From Streptomyces asiaticus (GTDB lineage: Bacteria; Actinomycetota; Actinomycetes; Streptomycetales; Streptomycetaceae), in assembly GCF_018138715.1 (NCBI RefSeq), contig NZ_JAGSHX010000006.1, forward strand, positions 2,294,001 through 2,358,000: DNA of 64,000 nt, written 5' to 3'. A program made the translations under genes and the position numbers. The first letter of the stretch is position 1. Each line of letters opens with the position of its first letter. A model generated the notes under the pieces. The model had not been told where the DNA came from and ran no database searches. It saw only the letters and a program-made list of their open reading frames with translations. This document shows positions 17,889 through 26,413 of this stretch, piece by piece.

Positions 17889-20800
17889 GTGAGCCAGGTC
17901 GTCGTCAAGCGCCAGCCACGGGCTCTGCCGCCCGAGGTGCCGACCGAGGAACTCCGCCTCGAGCCACCCCCGGAACTGCCGCGCGGGCAGCAAGAGGGCA
18001 TGCTGATGCAGCTGCTGCCGACGCTTGGCATGGGCTCGTCGATGGTCTACTTCTTCATGCCGGGTGCCGCCCCGATGATGAAGATCATGGGCGTGATGAT
18101 GATGTTCTCCACGCTCGCCATGACCATCGCCATGATCATGCGGCATCGGCAGGGCTCTCAGGGCCAGCGGGCGGACATGCGCCGCGACTACCTCAAGTAC
18201 CTCGCGCAGACGCGCCGAACCGTACGGCGCACGGCCCGGCGGCAGCGCGACGCCCAGTTCTATCTGCACCCCGCCCCGGAGCAGCTGTGGGCGATCGTCG
18301 CCGAAGGCAGCCGGGTGTGGGAACGGCGGCTGACCGACGACGACTTCGCGCAGGTGCGGCTCGGGCTGGGCACACAGCAGCTCTCCACTCCCCTGATCGC
18401 CCCCGAGACCGCCACCGTGGACGAGCTGGAGCCGCTGACGGCAGGCGCGATGCAGCGCTTCCTCGCCACCCAGGGGTCGCTGGACAACCTGCCCATGGCG
18501 GTGTCGCTGCGCGCCTTCTACCACATGACAGTGTCCGGAGCTCCGGAGCAGGTGCACGGGATCGCCAGGGCGCTGATCGCCCAACTGGCCACCCTGCACT
18601 CGCCGGAGGACCTCGTCATCGCGACGGTCACCTCGCGCGGCGCGGCGGAGCAGTGGGAGTGGACGAAGTGGCTCCCCCACGCCCAGGTGCCGGGGTCCTT
18701 CGACGGCGCCGGCTCGCGGCGGCTGTTCGGCGACTCCCTCGCCGAGGTGGAGGAGCTGCTGCGGGGGCGGCTGGAAGGCCGTACCCGCTTCAGCAGGGAA
18801 GGGCAGCCGCTGCTCGACCAGCCGCATCTGGTGCTCGTGCTGGACGGAGCGATAGTGCCACCGGACTCGGCGTTCGCGGCGCCCGAGGGTCTCCAGGGCG
18901 TCACCGTCATCGAGGTCCTGGCGGGCGAACTCGACGAGCCGCGCGGCGGTCTGTCGATCGTCGTACGGCCCGGCAAGCTACAGCTGGAGTCGCAGGTCGC
19001 GGGGTACGACGGCATCCCCGACTCGCTGTCCGTCGAAGCGGCGGAGGCGCTCGCGCGGCAGCTCGCGCCGCTGCGCATGGGCGGGGACGACGACGATGAG
19101 CCACTGCTCGCCAACCTCGACTTCACCGAGCTGCTGGGGCTGGGCGACGCCGGTTCGGTGGACGTCTCCCGCACTTGGCGGCCCCGCTCGCTGGCCGAGC
19201 GGCTGCGGGTGCCGATCGGCGTCTCGGAGGACGGCTCCCCGGTCATGCTGGACCTCAAGGAGGCGGCGCAGGAGGGTATGGGCCCGCACGGTCTGTGCGT
19301 CGGCGCGACGGGCTCGGGCAAGTCGGAACTCCTGCGGACGCTGGTGCTGGGGCTGGCGGTCACGCATTCGTCCGAAACCCTCAACTTCGTCCTGGCGGAC
19401 TTCAAGGGCGGCGCCACCTTCGCGGGCATGTCGGAGCTGCCTCATGTGGCCGCGGTCATCACCAACCTCGCCGATGACCTCACGCTGGTCGACCGCATGC
19501 GCGACTCGATCACCGGTGAGCTGCAGCGCCGTCAGGAGCTGCTGCGTTCGGCGGGCAATTACGCGAACATGCACGACTACGAGAAGGCGCGGGCGGCCGG
19601 GGCGCCACTGGAGCCCCTGGCATCACTCGTTCTGGTGATCGACGAGTTCAGCGAGCTGTTGACGGCGAAGCCGGACTTCATCGAGATGTTCATCCAGATC
19701 GGCCGCATCGGCCGATCGCTGGGTGTGCATCTGCTGCTCGCCTCGCAGCGACTGGAGGAAGGCCGCCTGCGCGGCCTTGAGACGTACCTCTCCTATCGCA
19801 TCGGTCTGCGCACCTTCTCCGCCGCCGAGTCCCGTACGGCCCTGGGCGTGCCGGACGCGTACCACCTTCCCTCCGTGCCCGGCTCCGGCTATCTGAAGTT
19901 CGGTACGGACGAGATGACCCGCTTCAAGGCGGCTTACGTCTCCGGCACGTACCGCACGGGCCCCGCGCAATTCGACAGCGCGTCCCTGCCCGTCGAGCGC
20001 CGGCCGGTCCTGTTCACGGCCGTTCCGGTCCCGGTGACGTACGCCCCCCTGGACCCGGAGCGGCTGACCGCCCCGGCCCGGCCCGAGGACGACGCGCTGG
20101 CGGAGACGGTCCTGGACGTCATCGTGAGCCGTCTGGAGGGCCAGGGCCAGCCCGCCCACCAGGTCTGGCTGCCTCCCCTGGACGAGGCACCTTCCATGGA
20201 CGAGCTACTGCCGCCGCTGGCCCCCACGCGGGAGCGGGGGCTCCAGTCGGCGGACTACGCCAGGCCGGGCGGACTCGTCGTGCCCCTGGGCCTCATCGAC
20301 AAGCCGTTCGAGCAGCGGCGCGACATCCTCTACCGCGACTTCTCCGGCGCCGCGGGCCACATGCTGGTGGTGGGCGGCCCGCAGTCCGGCAAGTCCACCT
20401 TGATGCGCTCGCTGATCACGGCCTTCGCCCTCACCCACACCCCCGCCGAGGTGCAGTTCTACGGACTCGACTTCGGTGGCGGAGGAATGAGCGCCATCGC
20501 GGACCTTCCGCATGTGGGCGGGGTCGCGTCCCGTCTGGACCCCGAGAAGGTGCGGCGGACCATCGCCGAGGTCTCCGGGGTTCTGGCCCGGCGCGAGGAG
20601 TACTTCCGCGCCAAGAACATCGACTCCATCGGCACCTACCGACGCCAGCGAGCGGCCGGACAACACGCCGACCAGGGCTGGGGCGATGTCTTTCTCGTCA
20701 TCGACGGCTGGGGCAACTTCAAGGCCGAGTACGACATGCTGGAAGGCGTCGTCACCGATATCGCCGGCCGAGGGCTCGGCTACGGCGTGCATGTCGTCAT

Positions 20801-21839
20801 CACCGCCTCCCGCAACATGGAGGTCCGCGCATCGCTGAAGGACCAGCTGCTCAACCGGCTGGAGCTGCGCCTCGGTGACACGATGGACTCGGAGTTCGAC
20901 CGCAAGGTCGCCGCGAACGTCCCGGTCGGCGTCCCCGGCCGCGGTCAACTCCCGGAAAAGCTCCACTTCATGGGCGCTCAGCCGCGTATCGACAAGGGCC
21001 ACGACCCCGACACCATGACGGACGCGACGACCGAACTGGTCCGCGCGGTCAGCGCGGCCTGGTCCGGCCCGCCCGCCCCGCGCGTGCGGCTGCTCCCGCG
21101 CAAGCTCCGCGCGGACGAGCTTCCCAAGGGCTTCGAATACCCGCAGCACGGCATTGCGATCGGCATCGACGAGACAAATCTGGAACCGGTGTTCGTCGAT
21201 TTCGAGACCGACCCGTTCTTCGTCATCTTCGGTGAAAGCGAGTCGGGCAAGACGTCGCTCATCCGCCTGATCGCCAAGCAGATCATCGAGCGATACGGCC
21301 CGGACGAAGCGAAGATCGTGGTCGGCGATTACCGCCGTTCCCTGCTCGGTGTCATCCCGGACAGCCATCTCCTCGAGTACGCCCCGATCGCGTCCGCCCT
21401 GGAACTCCACGCCAATGCGCTGAACGGGCTGATGGAACGGCGCGCCCCCAAGCCGGACATCACCCCGCAGCAGCTCCGCGACCGCAGTTGGTGGACCGGC
21501 CCCCAGTTCTTCGTCATCATCGACGACTACGAACTGGTTTCCACCAGCAGCGGAAACCCGCTGTCAGTCCTCACCGAGAACTTGCCTTTCGCCCGCGACG
21601 TGGGCATGCGTTTCATCATCGCCCGCAATTCCGCGGGCGCCTCCCGTTCGATGTTCGAAACCTTCATGCAGCGCGTGAAGGAACTCGGCGCCCAGGGGAT
21701 GGTGCTCTCCGGCGACCCAGGCGAAGGCGATGTCTTCGGCGGAGTCCGCCCCCGCCCCATGCCGCCCGGCCGCGGTTTCTTCGTCTCCCGTAAGCGCGGG
21801 GTACCGCTGACCCAGGTGGGGTGGCTGCCGGAGCAATAG
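17889..21839 (+). CDS. eccC: type VII secretion FtsK/SpoIIIE ATPase EccC (fused, three ATPase domains)
   Basis: The motor ATPase of the T7SS, 1,316 residues in one chain (EccCa and EccCb fused). Two N-terminal membrane helices at about residues 45-85 are followed by three FtsK-type domains with Walker A motifs GATGSGKS (472-479), GGPQSGKS (829-836) and GESESGKT (1115-1122). Walker B is intact in domain 1 (D585-E586) but reads D939-G940 and D1212-D1213 in domains 2 and 3, so only domain 1 has the catalytic glutamate. The start is GTG at 17889 (VSQVVVKRQPRALPP), with AGGG well placed; an ATG at 17877 has its Shine-Dalgarno too close. It is the first gene of the plus-strand unit that continues into cassette A. 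Confidence 0.96.
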   Translation: MSQVVVKRQPRALPPEVPTEELRLEPPPELPRGQQEGMLMQLLPTLGMGSSMVYFFMPGAAPMMKIMGVMMMFSTLAMTIAMIMRHRQGSQGQRADMRRDYLKYLAQTRRTVRRTARRQRDAQFYLHPAPEQLWAIVAEGSRVWERRLTDDDFAQVRLGLGTQQLSTPLIAPETATVDELEPLTAGAMQRFLATQGSLDNLPMAVSLRAFYHMTVSGAPEQVHGIARALIAQLATLHSPEDLVIATVTSRGAAEQWEWTKWLPHAQVPGSFDGAGSRRLFGDSLAEVEELLRGRLEGRTRFSREGQPLLDQPHLVLVLDGAIVPPDSAFAAPEGLQGVTVIEVLAGELDEPRGGLSIVVRPGKLQLESQVAGYDGIPDSLSVEAAEALARQLAPLRMGGDDDDEPLLANLDFTELLGLGDAGSVDVSRTWRPRSLAERLRVPIGVSEDGSPVMLDLKEAAQEGMGPHGLCVGATGSGKSELLRTLVLGLAVTHSSETLNFVLADFKGGATFAGMSELPHVAAVITNLADDLTLVDRMRDSITGELQRRQELLRSAGNYANMHDYEKARAAGAPLEPLASLVLVIDEFSELLTAKPDFIEMFIQIGRIGRSLGVHLLLASQRLEEGRLRGLETYLSYRIGLRTFSAAESRTALGVPDAYHLPSVPGSGYLKFGTDEMTRFKAAYVSGTYRTGPAQFDSASLPVERRPVLFTAVPVPVTYAPLDPERLTAPARPEDDALAETVLDVIVSRLEGQGQPAHQVWLPPLDEAPSMDELLPPLAPTRERGLQSADYARPGGLVVPLGLIDKPFEQRRDILYRDFSGAAGHMLVVGGPQSGKSTLMRSLITAFALTHTPAEVQFYGLDFGGGGMSAIADLPHVGGVASRLDPEKVRRTIAEVSGVLARREEYFRAKNIDSIGTYRRQRAAGQHADQGWGDVFLVIDGWGNFKAEYDMLEGVVTDIAGRGLGYGVHVVITASRNMEVRASLKDQLLNRLELRLGDTMDSEFDRKVAANVPVGVPGRGQLPEKLHFMGAQPRIDKGHDPDTMTDATTELVRAVSAAWSGPPAPRVRLLPRKLRADELPKGFEYPQHGIAIGIDETNLEPVFVDFETDPFFVIFGESESGKTSLIRLIAKQIIERYGPDEAKIVVGDYRRSLLGVIPDSHLLEYAPIASALELHANALNGLMERRAPKPDITPQQLRDRSWWTGPQFFVIIDDYELVSTSSGNPLSVLTENLPFARDVGMRFIIARNSAGASRSMFETFMQRVKELGAQGMVLSGDPGEGDVFGGVRPRPMPPGRGFFVSRKRGVPLTQVGWLPEQ

Positions 21840-21851
21840 AACCGCATCTGC

Positions 21852-21907
21852 GGGGGCTGCGGTCCGCGCGGCCCCCTGCTAGCTTGACGTCTTAAGTCAA
21901 GCCAGCA
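21852..21907 (+). promoter_or_regulatory. two successive hairpins between eccC and the cassette A genes
   Basis: The 102-base gap contains GGGGGC (21852-21857) pairing with GCCCCC (21871-21876), and directly after it a 12-base arm (21877-21888) pairing with 21896-21907 around a 7-base loop with a single mismatch. The second arm contains CTTGAC. The arrangement suggests RNA processing or partial termination that would set different levels of EccC and of the secreted-protein genes. No clear promoter was found. Confidence 0.5.
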
Positions 21908-21941
21908 GGCCCGCTTTGCGGCCTGAGCCACAGGGGGAAGC

Positions 21942-22391
21942 ATGTCGTTCGAGGATGAATGGGCTGAGATCAGGGCCGAAGCCGCAAAGCAGCAGGAATC
22001 CCATATGCGGCTCAATCAGCTCGACGACGGCAATGGCGGCCGGGGTATTCCGCAGAAGAAGCTGAAGGTCACCGCCTCGGTACTGCGAAGCAAAGCGGGC
22101 AGAGTCGACCACGTGAGCACCGGCTTCGCCAAAGCGGACAATGAGACCATGACCGAGACCGGTCAGGTGAAGGCGAGCCTCAAGGGCTTCGACTCCGCGG
22201 CGGCTTTCGCCACATTCCAGGAGCGGTGGCGGGACCAGATGCGTTACGCCCAGGGCCTCCTGTCACAGGGGCTGGCGGGTCCGCTGAGGGACGCGGCCAC
22301 GCACTTCGAGGTGACCGACAAGGGCGTCGGCGAGCAGATCGACCGAGGGAAGAAGAAGCAGGACGGCGGCCAGGACAAGGTCGCCAGGTAG
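21942..22391 (+). CDS. small EWA-type T7SS partner protein, cassette A
   Basis: A 149-residue hydrophilic, mostly helical protein with no signal peptide. It begins MSFEDEWAEIRAEAAKQQES and has a second helical stretch ATFQERWRDQMRYAQGLLSQ. It is related to the 154-residue protein at 32603-33067: both start MS-x-E-x-EWA, continue with R/K-x-EA and MRL-DD, and share a W-centred helix near residue 95-110. In both cases the gene directly precedes a large WxG-like protein. The role is unknown; by analogy with the small Lap partners of LXG toxins in Firmicutes it may help target the large protein to the secretion machine. The start ATG follows AGGGGGAAGC. Confidence 0.75.
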   Translation: MSFEDEWAEIRAEAAKQQESHMRLNQLDDGNGGRGIPQKKLKVTASVLRSKAGRVDHVSTGFAKADNETMTETGQVKASLKGFDSAAAFATFQERWRDQMRYAQGLLSQGLAGPLRDAATHFEVTDKGVGEQIDRGKKKQDGGQDKVAR

Positions 22392-22441
22392 CGCCTGCCC
22401 CTCCCCCGGAACGACGATCTCAGCTCAAGGCGGAAGTACTT

Positions 22442-24751
22442 ATGGTCACCTATCACTCGCTCATCACCGTCGACCTCACCCCACTCTCCGAAGCGGTTGG
22501 CAAATGGCGCACCCTGCCGGGGAAGTTCCGGCAGGTCGGCACGAATCTGCGCACTGAGGTGCAGACACCCCTGACCAACTCGGATTGGGAGGGCGAAGCG
22601 GCGGATTCGGCTTTCAAGAGGATGCAGAAGGCGGCGAAAGAGATCGAATTGGCCGCCTGTGAAGCCGAGGACGTGCATGGCCTGCTGCACGACGCGTACA
22701 CGGCGTTCAAGAACGCCAAGAAGAAGCTCCAGGAGTACAAGAAGGACATCGAGGAGGCGAAGCACCTCGCCATCGATGACACCGGGCACGTCTCCTACAA
22801 GCCGACGAACCTCGATGACCTCACACCGGTGCAACAGGGGCTACAGGCGAAGAACTTCAGCGAAGTGGTGGCGGACTACAACCGTTACATCAGCGAGGTC
22901 GTCGGCAACGCCACCACCACCGACGAGATCCTGGCCTGGGCCCTGACACAGGACGGGAACGGCCGGAAGGAAGGTTTCTCCGCCGACGGGTACAGCAGCA
23001 CCAAGGACGCGAAGGCGGGGCGCGAGCAGGCACGCAAGGACCTCGATGAGGTCGAGAAGCTGGTCAGGTCCAAGAAGAACCTCAGCGCAACCGAGATCGC
23101 CCGGGCGAACACGCTCCTCTCCCGGCACGAGGGCGACCCCTACTTCTCCGAGAAGTTCGCCACCGACCTCGGCCCGAAAGAGACTCTGGAATTCTGGCAG
23201 CACGTCACAACCGGCCAGCAATTCGGCGACGAACGCACCAAGAACCTGGAGAAGCTCCAGAAATCGCTCGGCTACACCCTCGCCACCGCCTCTCACTCCA
23301 ACAGCGATGAGATGAAGCAGTGGAAGAAGGAGATCATCAAGCTGGGACCCCGGCGCGTCATGGACACCGACTGGGAGGCCGGGACGAGCACTCCAGGGTC
23401 GTATGGCTTCCAGGTGATGAGCAGCCTGCTGCGGTGCGGCGAGTACGACAAGGACTTCCTCGTCGACTACGGCAAGGGCTATCCCGATCCGCACAGCAAG
23501 GACGGCCGCACCGGCGGCCTGATCGAGTTCGACCGCAAGCACAAGGACGACCTGAAGGACCTCTACTGGCCCGACGGGTACGAGACGTACGTCAACTTCG
23601 GTGAGGACAATGACCACGGAGTCGACCCCATGGCGGGCTACATGGAGTCGCTGGGGCATAATCCCGAAGCGGCCCAGACAATTTTCCACCGCGACCGCTT
23701 TGAACAGGATGAGAGCGTCCCGCCGAACGACGATCTCATGTATCTCCTCAAAGAGCGCAAGTGGCTGAACGGGAACTTCTACGCCGACGACGGCAAGGGA
23801 TACGGGTACGACGAACTGGGGCACGCCTTCGAGGCTGCCGCGCTGGGCCATCCGTATGACCAGCCCGAGTTGGGCCTCCACCGCAACCCCGCCAGTGTCA
23901 ATGTGGCGACACAGCTGATCAGCGTGGTCGGCGACAACTCCGGCATCCTCGCGGACAAGCAGGGCCTCAGTGACAGCTTGGCCCGCGTGGGCGCCGGCTA
24001 CATAGACAATCTGGATTGGGCCACGGCCAACCACGGCGACGCCGAATCGGGCGCGAAGACGCGCGACGCGGCCTTCGGCGCTCTCGGCCCGTCCGACATC
24101 TCCGTCGCCAATGAGACAGCCAAGAACTTCCTGTCGGCGGTCGGCAGGGGTGACGGCGGCTACCAAATTCTCTCCGCGGCCCAGCACGACTTCACGACAA
24201 ACGTTCTCAAGGCCCACCCGAATGCGGACGACTCTCTCACTCTGGCTCTGGGCACCGGCGCGGAGACCCAGGGCATCCTGGACGAGGCCCGCTCGGACGC
24301 CATCATGAGCGACGCGAATGACAGCAAAGAGGAGAAGGCGAGGAAGCTGTCGGAGGCGGGAGAGTGGCAGAAGTACCGGACCAGTACCGGAATCAGCACC
24401 GTCACCAGCCTCGTCACCGTTCCGTTCGAGGCTGCCAAGGCCACGCCTTTCGTCACACCCTTCGTCGACGCCGCCACCGGTGCCATCGACACCCAGGCCG
24501 GCATCAACATCGACCGGGAAATCGAGAAGCAGCAGAAGGAGTTCGACGCGAAGGTCGACGCGGACGCTCACAACATGCAGAAGAAGTTCGTCGAAGCGAG
24601 TCAGCGTCGTTCGGTCAACCCGCTCGATGCCTATATCGCCGCCCACCCCGAACTCGATGACAGCGCTTGGTACAACCAGGCCAGCGAGCGCGTAAAGGCT
24701 GGCTACATCCGTGGCGTGGGGGACGCACAGCTGACCGGGAGCGGCAGTTGA
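22442..24751 (+). CDS. large predicted T7SS substrate with WxG-like N-terminal domain, cassette A
   Basis: A 769-residue protein without signal peptide. The N-terminal helical hairpin has W49-E-G51 (SDWEGEAAD) and long charged helices ending in TGHVSY at 114-119. The same pattern with nearly identical spacing is found in the cassette B hydrolase. The remaining 500 or so residues hold LSATEIARANTLLSRHEGDP, LGPKETLEFWQHVTTGQQFG and a C-terminal part with a hydrophobic patch VTSLVTVPFEAAKATPFVTP. This resembles large actinobacterial proteins that I tentatively place in DUF6571; no catalytic site is obvious. ATG at 22442 is 50 bases after the small partner. Its stop overlaps the region before the lipoprotein gene. 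Confidence 0.8.
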   Translation: MVTYHSLITVDLTPLSEAVGKWRTLPGKFRQVGTNLRTEVQTPLTNSDWEGEAADSAFKRMQKAAKEIELAACEAEDVHGLLHDAYTAFKNAKKKLQEYKKDIEEAKHLAIDDTGHVSYKPTNLDDLTPVQQGLQAKNFSEVVADYNRYISEVVGNATTTDEILAWALTQDGNGRKEGFSADGYSSTKDAKAGREQARKDLDEVEKLVRSKKNLSATEIARANTLLSRHEGDPYFSEKFATDLGPKETLEFWQHVTTGQQFGDERTKNLEKLQKSLGYTLATASHSNSDEMKQWKKEIIKLGPRRVMDTDWEAGTSTPGSYGFQVMSSLLRCGEYDKDFLVDYGKGYPDPHSKDGRTGGLIEFDRKHKDDLKDLYWPDGYETYVNFGEDNDHGVDPMAGYMESLGHNPEAAQTIFHRDRFEQDESVPPNDDLMYLLKERKWLNGNFYADDGKGYGYDELGHAFEAAALGHPYDQPELGLHRNPASVNVATQLISVVGDNSGILADKQGLSDSLARVGAGYIDNLDWATANHGDAESGAKTRDAAFGALGPSDISVANETAKNFLSAVGRGDGGYQILSAAQHDFTTNVLKAHPNADDSLTLALGTGAETQGILDEARSDAIMSDANDSKEEKARKLSEAGEWQKYRTSTGISTVTSLVTVPFEAAKATPFVTPFVDAATGAIDTQAGINIDREIEKQQKEFDAKVDADAHNMQKKFVEASQRRSVNPLDAYIAAHPELDDSAWYNQASERVKAGYIRGVGDAQLTGSGS

Positions 24752-24771
24752 TGGAGCCGACAGGAGAGATC

Positions 24772-25440
24772 GTGCTACGCAATTTTCGTCTGACTCTTGG
24801 GCGACTGGCGGCCCTCGCCTGCACGTCCGTCATCGCCGTCACGGGCTGTGGCGGTGGCGACGACGCATCCGGGTCGCCGAAGCCGACCGCGGCAAAGCCG
24901 ACCGCCGGCGCCGGGCTCGTTCCGGTCGCCCAAGCCTGCGGTGGCCTGTTCGACGAGGCCATCGCGAAGGAGGCCCGGGAGCCGAACGGACCCAGCAAGG
25001 TCTATCCGGCCAAGACCAAGAGCACCGACGAAGTCGCGAAGGCGCTGGACCAGGAGTCGGCCAGGAGAAGCACGCCCGAGGACCTCTGTACCTTGACGGA
25101 CAAGGCCGATGGTAAGGAGCTGCTCGCCATCACCGTGGCGTGGACTCCTCATTCACCTCCGTCGGGCCGGTCGGTGCATTACACGACCACTGTCGGCCCG
25201 GAGGACGCAGGCAGGCTTCTCGTTGCGTGTGATGTCGGCAGCGGCGGCGCAGAGGGATCGGGAGAAGACCGTTCCCTGGAGTTCGCCATGCGCGACTACT
25301 TCACCGTCAGCGACCACTCGCACGCCAAGCTGCTCATCGCCTCGGCGAAACAGATAACGTCGAAGCTGGACTGCCGGGAAGCTCCCGAATACCCGGATCC
25401 GAAGGTTGTGGCACCGCCGCCGAAACGGGGACTGCGGTAG
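24772..25440 (+). CDS. predicted lipoprotein, cassette A (immunity-type candidate)
   Basis: A 222-residue protein with a lipoprotein signal peptide: a basic start (VLRNFRLTLGR), hydrophobic core LAALACTSVIA and lipobox VTGC followed by GGGDD. The mature part is a soluble extracytoplasmic domain with four further cysteines visible (QACGG, DLCTL, VACDV, KLDCRE). GTG at 24772 is preferred because AGGAGA sits 5 bases upstream; the ATG at 24751, overlapping the TGA of the large protein, would extend the signal peptide by seven residues. It is not recognisably similar to the cassette B lipoprotein. Its position right after a putative effector suggests immunity, which is inference. Confidence 0.75.
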   Translation: MLRNFRLTLGRLAALACTSVIAVTGCGGGDDASGSPKPTAAKPTAGAGLVPVAQACGGLFDEAIAKEAREPNGPSKVYPAKTKSTDEVAKALDQESARRSTPEDLCTLTDKADGKELLAITVAWTPHSPPSGRSVHYTTTVGPEDAGRLLVACDVGSGGAEGSGEDRSLEFAMRDYFTVSDHSHAKLLIASAKQITSKLDCREAPEYPDPKVVAPPPKRGLR

Positions 25441-25445
25441 AACGT

Positions 25446-25493
25446 GAACATGGGGGTGGGCAACCGCTGAAGCGGTTGCCCACCCCCATGTTC
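25446..25493. terminator. bidirectional terminator between converging T7SS transcription units
   Basis: A perfect 23-bp inverted repeat: 25446-25468 pairs with 25471-25493 around only two bases. It begins five bases after the cassette A lipoprotein stop and ends 14 bases before the stop of the minus-strand WXG100 gene, so it serves both directions. There is no long T-tract, as is usual in Streptomyces. Confidence 0.9.
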
Positions 25494-25507
25494 TTGCGAC
25501 CGCACCT

Positions 25508-25819
25508 TCAGAAGGTGATGTCCTGGAACAGCTGGGCCGACTTCTTGTCGGTCGCCTGGTAGTCCATGCTGCCGGTCCTGACCTTGGTCGCCACCTCTTT
25601 GAGCGTGGTCTCGATGTGGTTGGCGCGCGTCTTGAACTGCCGTTCGGCGGCGAGCATCATCTGGTGAGCCTCGCCCTCCCAACCGTCGGTGACGGCCTTG
25701 ACCGCGGCGATGATGGTCTCGATCTGCTGGCTCACCACCCTGGCGCCGCGCTCGAGGTCACCGGCGGTGTCCTCGAGCGAGTTGTATGTGACCTTGATGT
25801 CCATCCCGTCACCGGACAC
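25508..25819 (-). CDS. WXG100 (ESAT-6-like) secreted protein
   Basis: A 103-residue helical hairpin protein with W47-E-G49 (TDGWEGEAHQ) at the turn and the C-terminal secretion motif YxxxD (YQATD) after helix 2: the two hallmarks of an EsxA/EsxB-type T7SS substrate. GTG at 25819 has GGAG six bases upstream; an internal ATG at 25804 is a possible alternative. It pairs with the second WXG100 gene 81 bases upstream and is the last gene of the long minus-strand unit. Confidence 0.93.
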   Translation of the reverse strand: MSGDGMDIKVTYNSLEDTAGDLERGARVVSQQIETIIAAVKAVTDGWEGEAHQMMLAAERQFKTRANHIETTLKEVATKVRTGSMDYQATDKKSAQLFQDITF

Positions 25820-25900
25820 TTATGCTCCACCCCTCGTGGTGTCTTGATGGTTGTCGATCATTTCTGTCGCAAGGGCCGCCGTGATGGCGCCCGCAACCGA

Positions 25901-26275
25901 CTAGAACTGGTCGACCTTGCTGTGGGCCAGGCCATCCGCACCACTGCCGAGGTGCCCGCCCGCCGCGCTGCCATTGACGTCAATGCTGCGGAGCTGCGAT
26001 GCGATCTCGGTGTCGTTGGCACCGCCGGAACGGTGCGTGAGCTGCACCGCCTCGTGGATGTTGACGATCAGCTGACGCAGGGCCTCATGGTCCTCATTGA
26101 GGCTCATCTGCGCCCGCCGGAACGCGCTTCCGCCCTGACCGGTCCACGCCGCCTCCACCGTGTCGATGGCGTTGATCAGCGTGCGCAGGTTCTGCGAGAG
26201 GTCCTCGCTGACGCGACCGAGATCGCCCTCGAACTTCTTGAAATGTGCGTCGCTAATCCGCTGCGAGCCCGACAT
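25901..26275 (-). CDS. WXG100 (ESAT-6-like) secreted protein
   Basis: A 124-residue protein with W44-T-G46 (EAAWTGQGGSAF) between two amphipathic helices. The C-terminal 35 residues (about 90-124) are a Gly/Ala/Ser-rich extension and I see no YxxxD/E motif, so the export signal of the presumed heterodimer would come from its partner. ATG at 26275 has AAGGTGG just upstream. With the gene downstream it forms the classical EsxA/EsxB-like pair that is secreted as a dimer by EccBCDE. Confidence 0.92.
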   Translation of the reverse strand: MSGSQRISDAHFKKFEGDLGRVSEDLSQNLRTLINAIDTVEAAWTGQGGSAFRRAQMSLNEDHEALRQLIVNIHEAVQLTHRSGGANDTEIASQLRSIDVNGSAAGGHLGSGADGLAHSKVDQF

Positions 26276-26300
26276 CTTTCCACCTTCCCCCATGATGTGT

Positions 26301-26338
26301 TGGTGAGCCGAGCTGGGGATTCTTTCGTCAGCTCACCA
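26301..26338 (-). promoter_or_regulatory. inverted repeat upstream of the WXG100 pair
   Basis: TGGTGAGC (26301-26308) pairs with GCTCACCA (26331-26338) around 22 bases, in the 138-base gap between the second mycosin and the WXG100 pair. The gap also carries two direct copies of a GTAACCGGCACC-type unit on the minus strand. This may be an attenuator, a processing site or a protein-binding site giving the abundant WXG100 pair its own control. Confidence 0.4.
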
Positions 26339-26413
26339 CTCTGTGGAGTTTCCTACCCGACATGGCAGGAAGCGTATAGCTGTTGTTGGTACTGGTGCCG
26401 GTTACGGTGCCGG

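Noticed and set aside
22226..22441. Upstream extension of the cassette A large protein by 72 codons
   Set aside because: It would overlap the small partner gene, the extra residues are Arg/Pro-rich shadow sequence, and ATG 22442 fits the homologous start in cassette B.
22442..24751. Nuclease or ADP-ribosyltransferase toxin domain at the C-terminus of the cassette A protein
   Set aside because: No HNH, His-Me, DUF-type nuclease or ART motif could be seen; calling a toxin activity would be guesswork.
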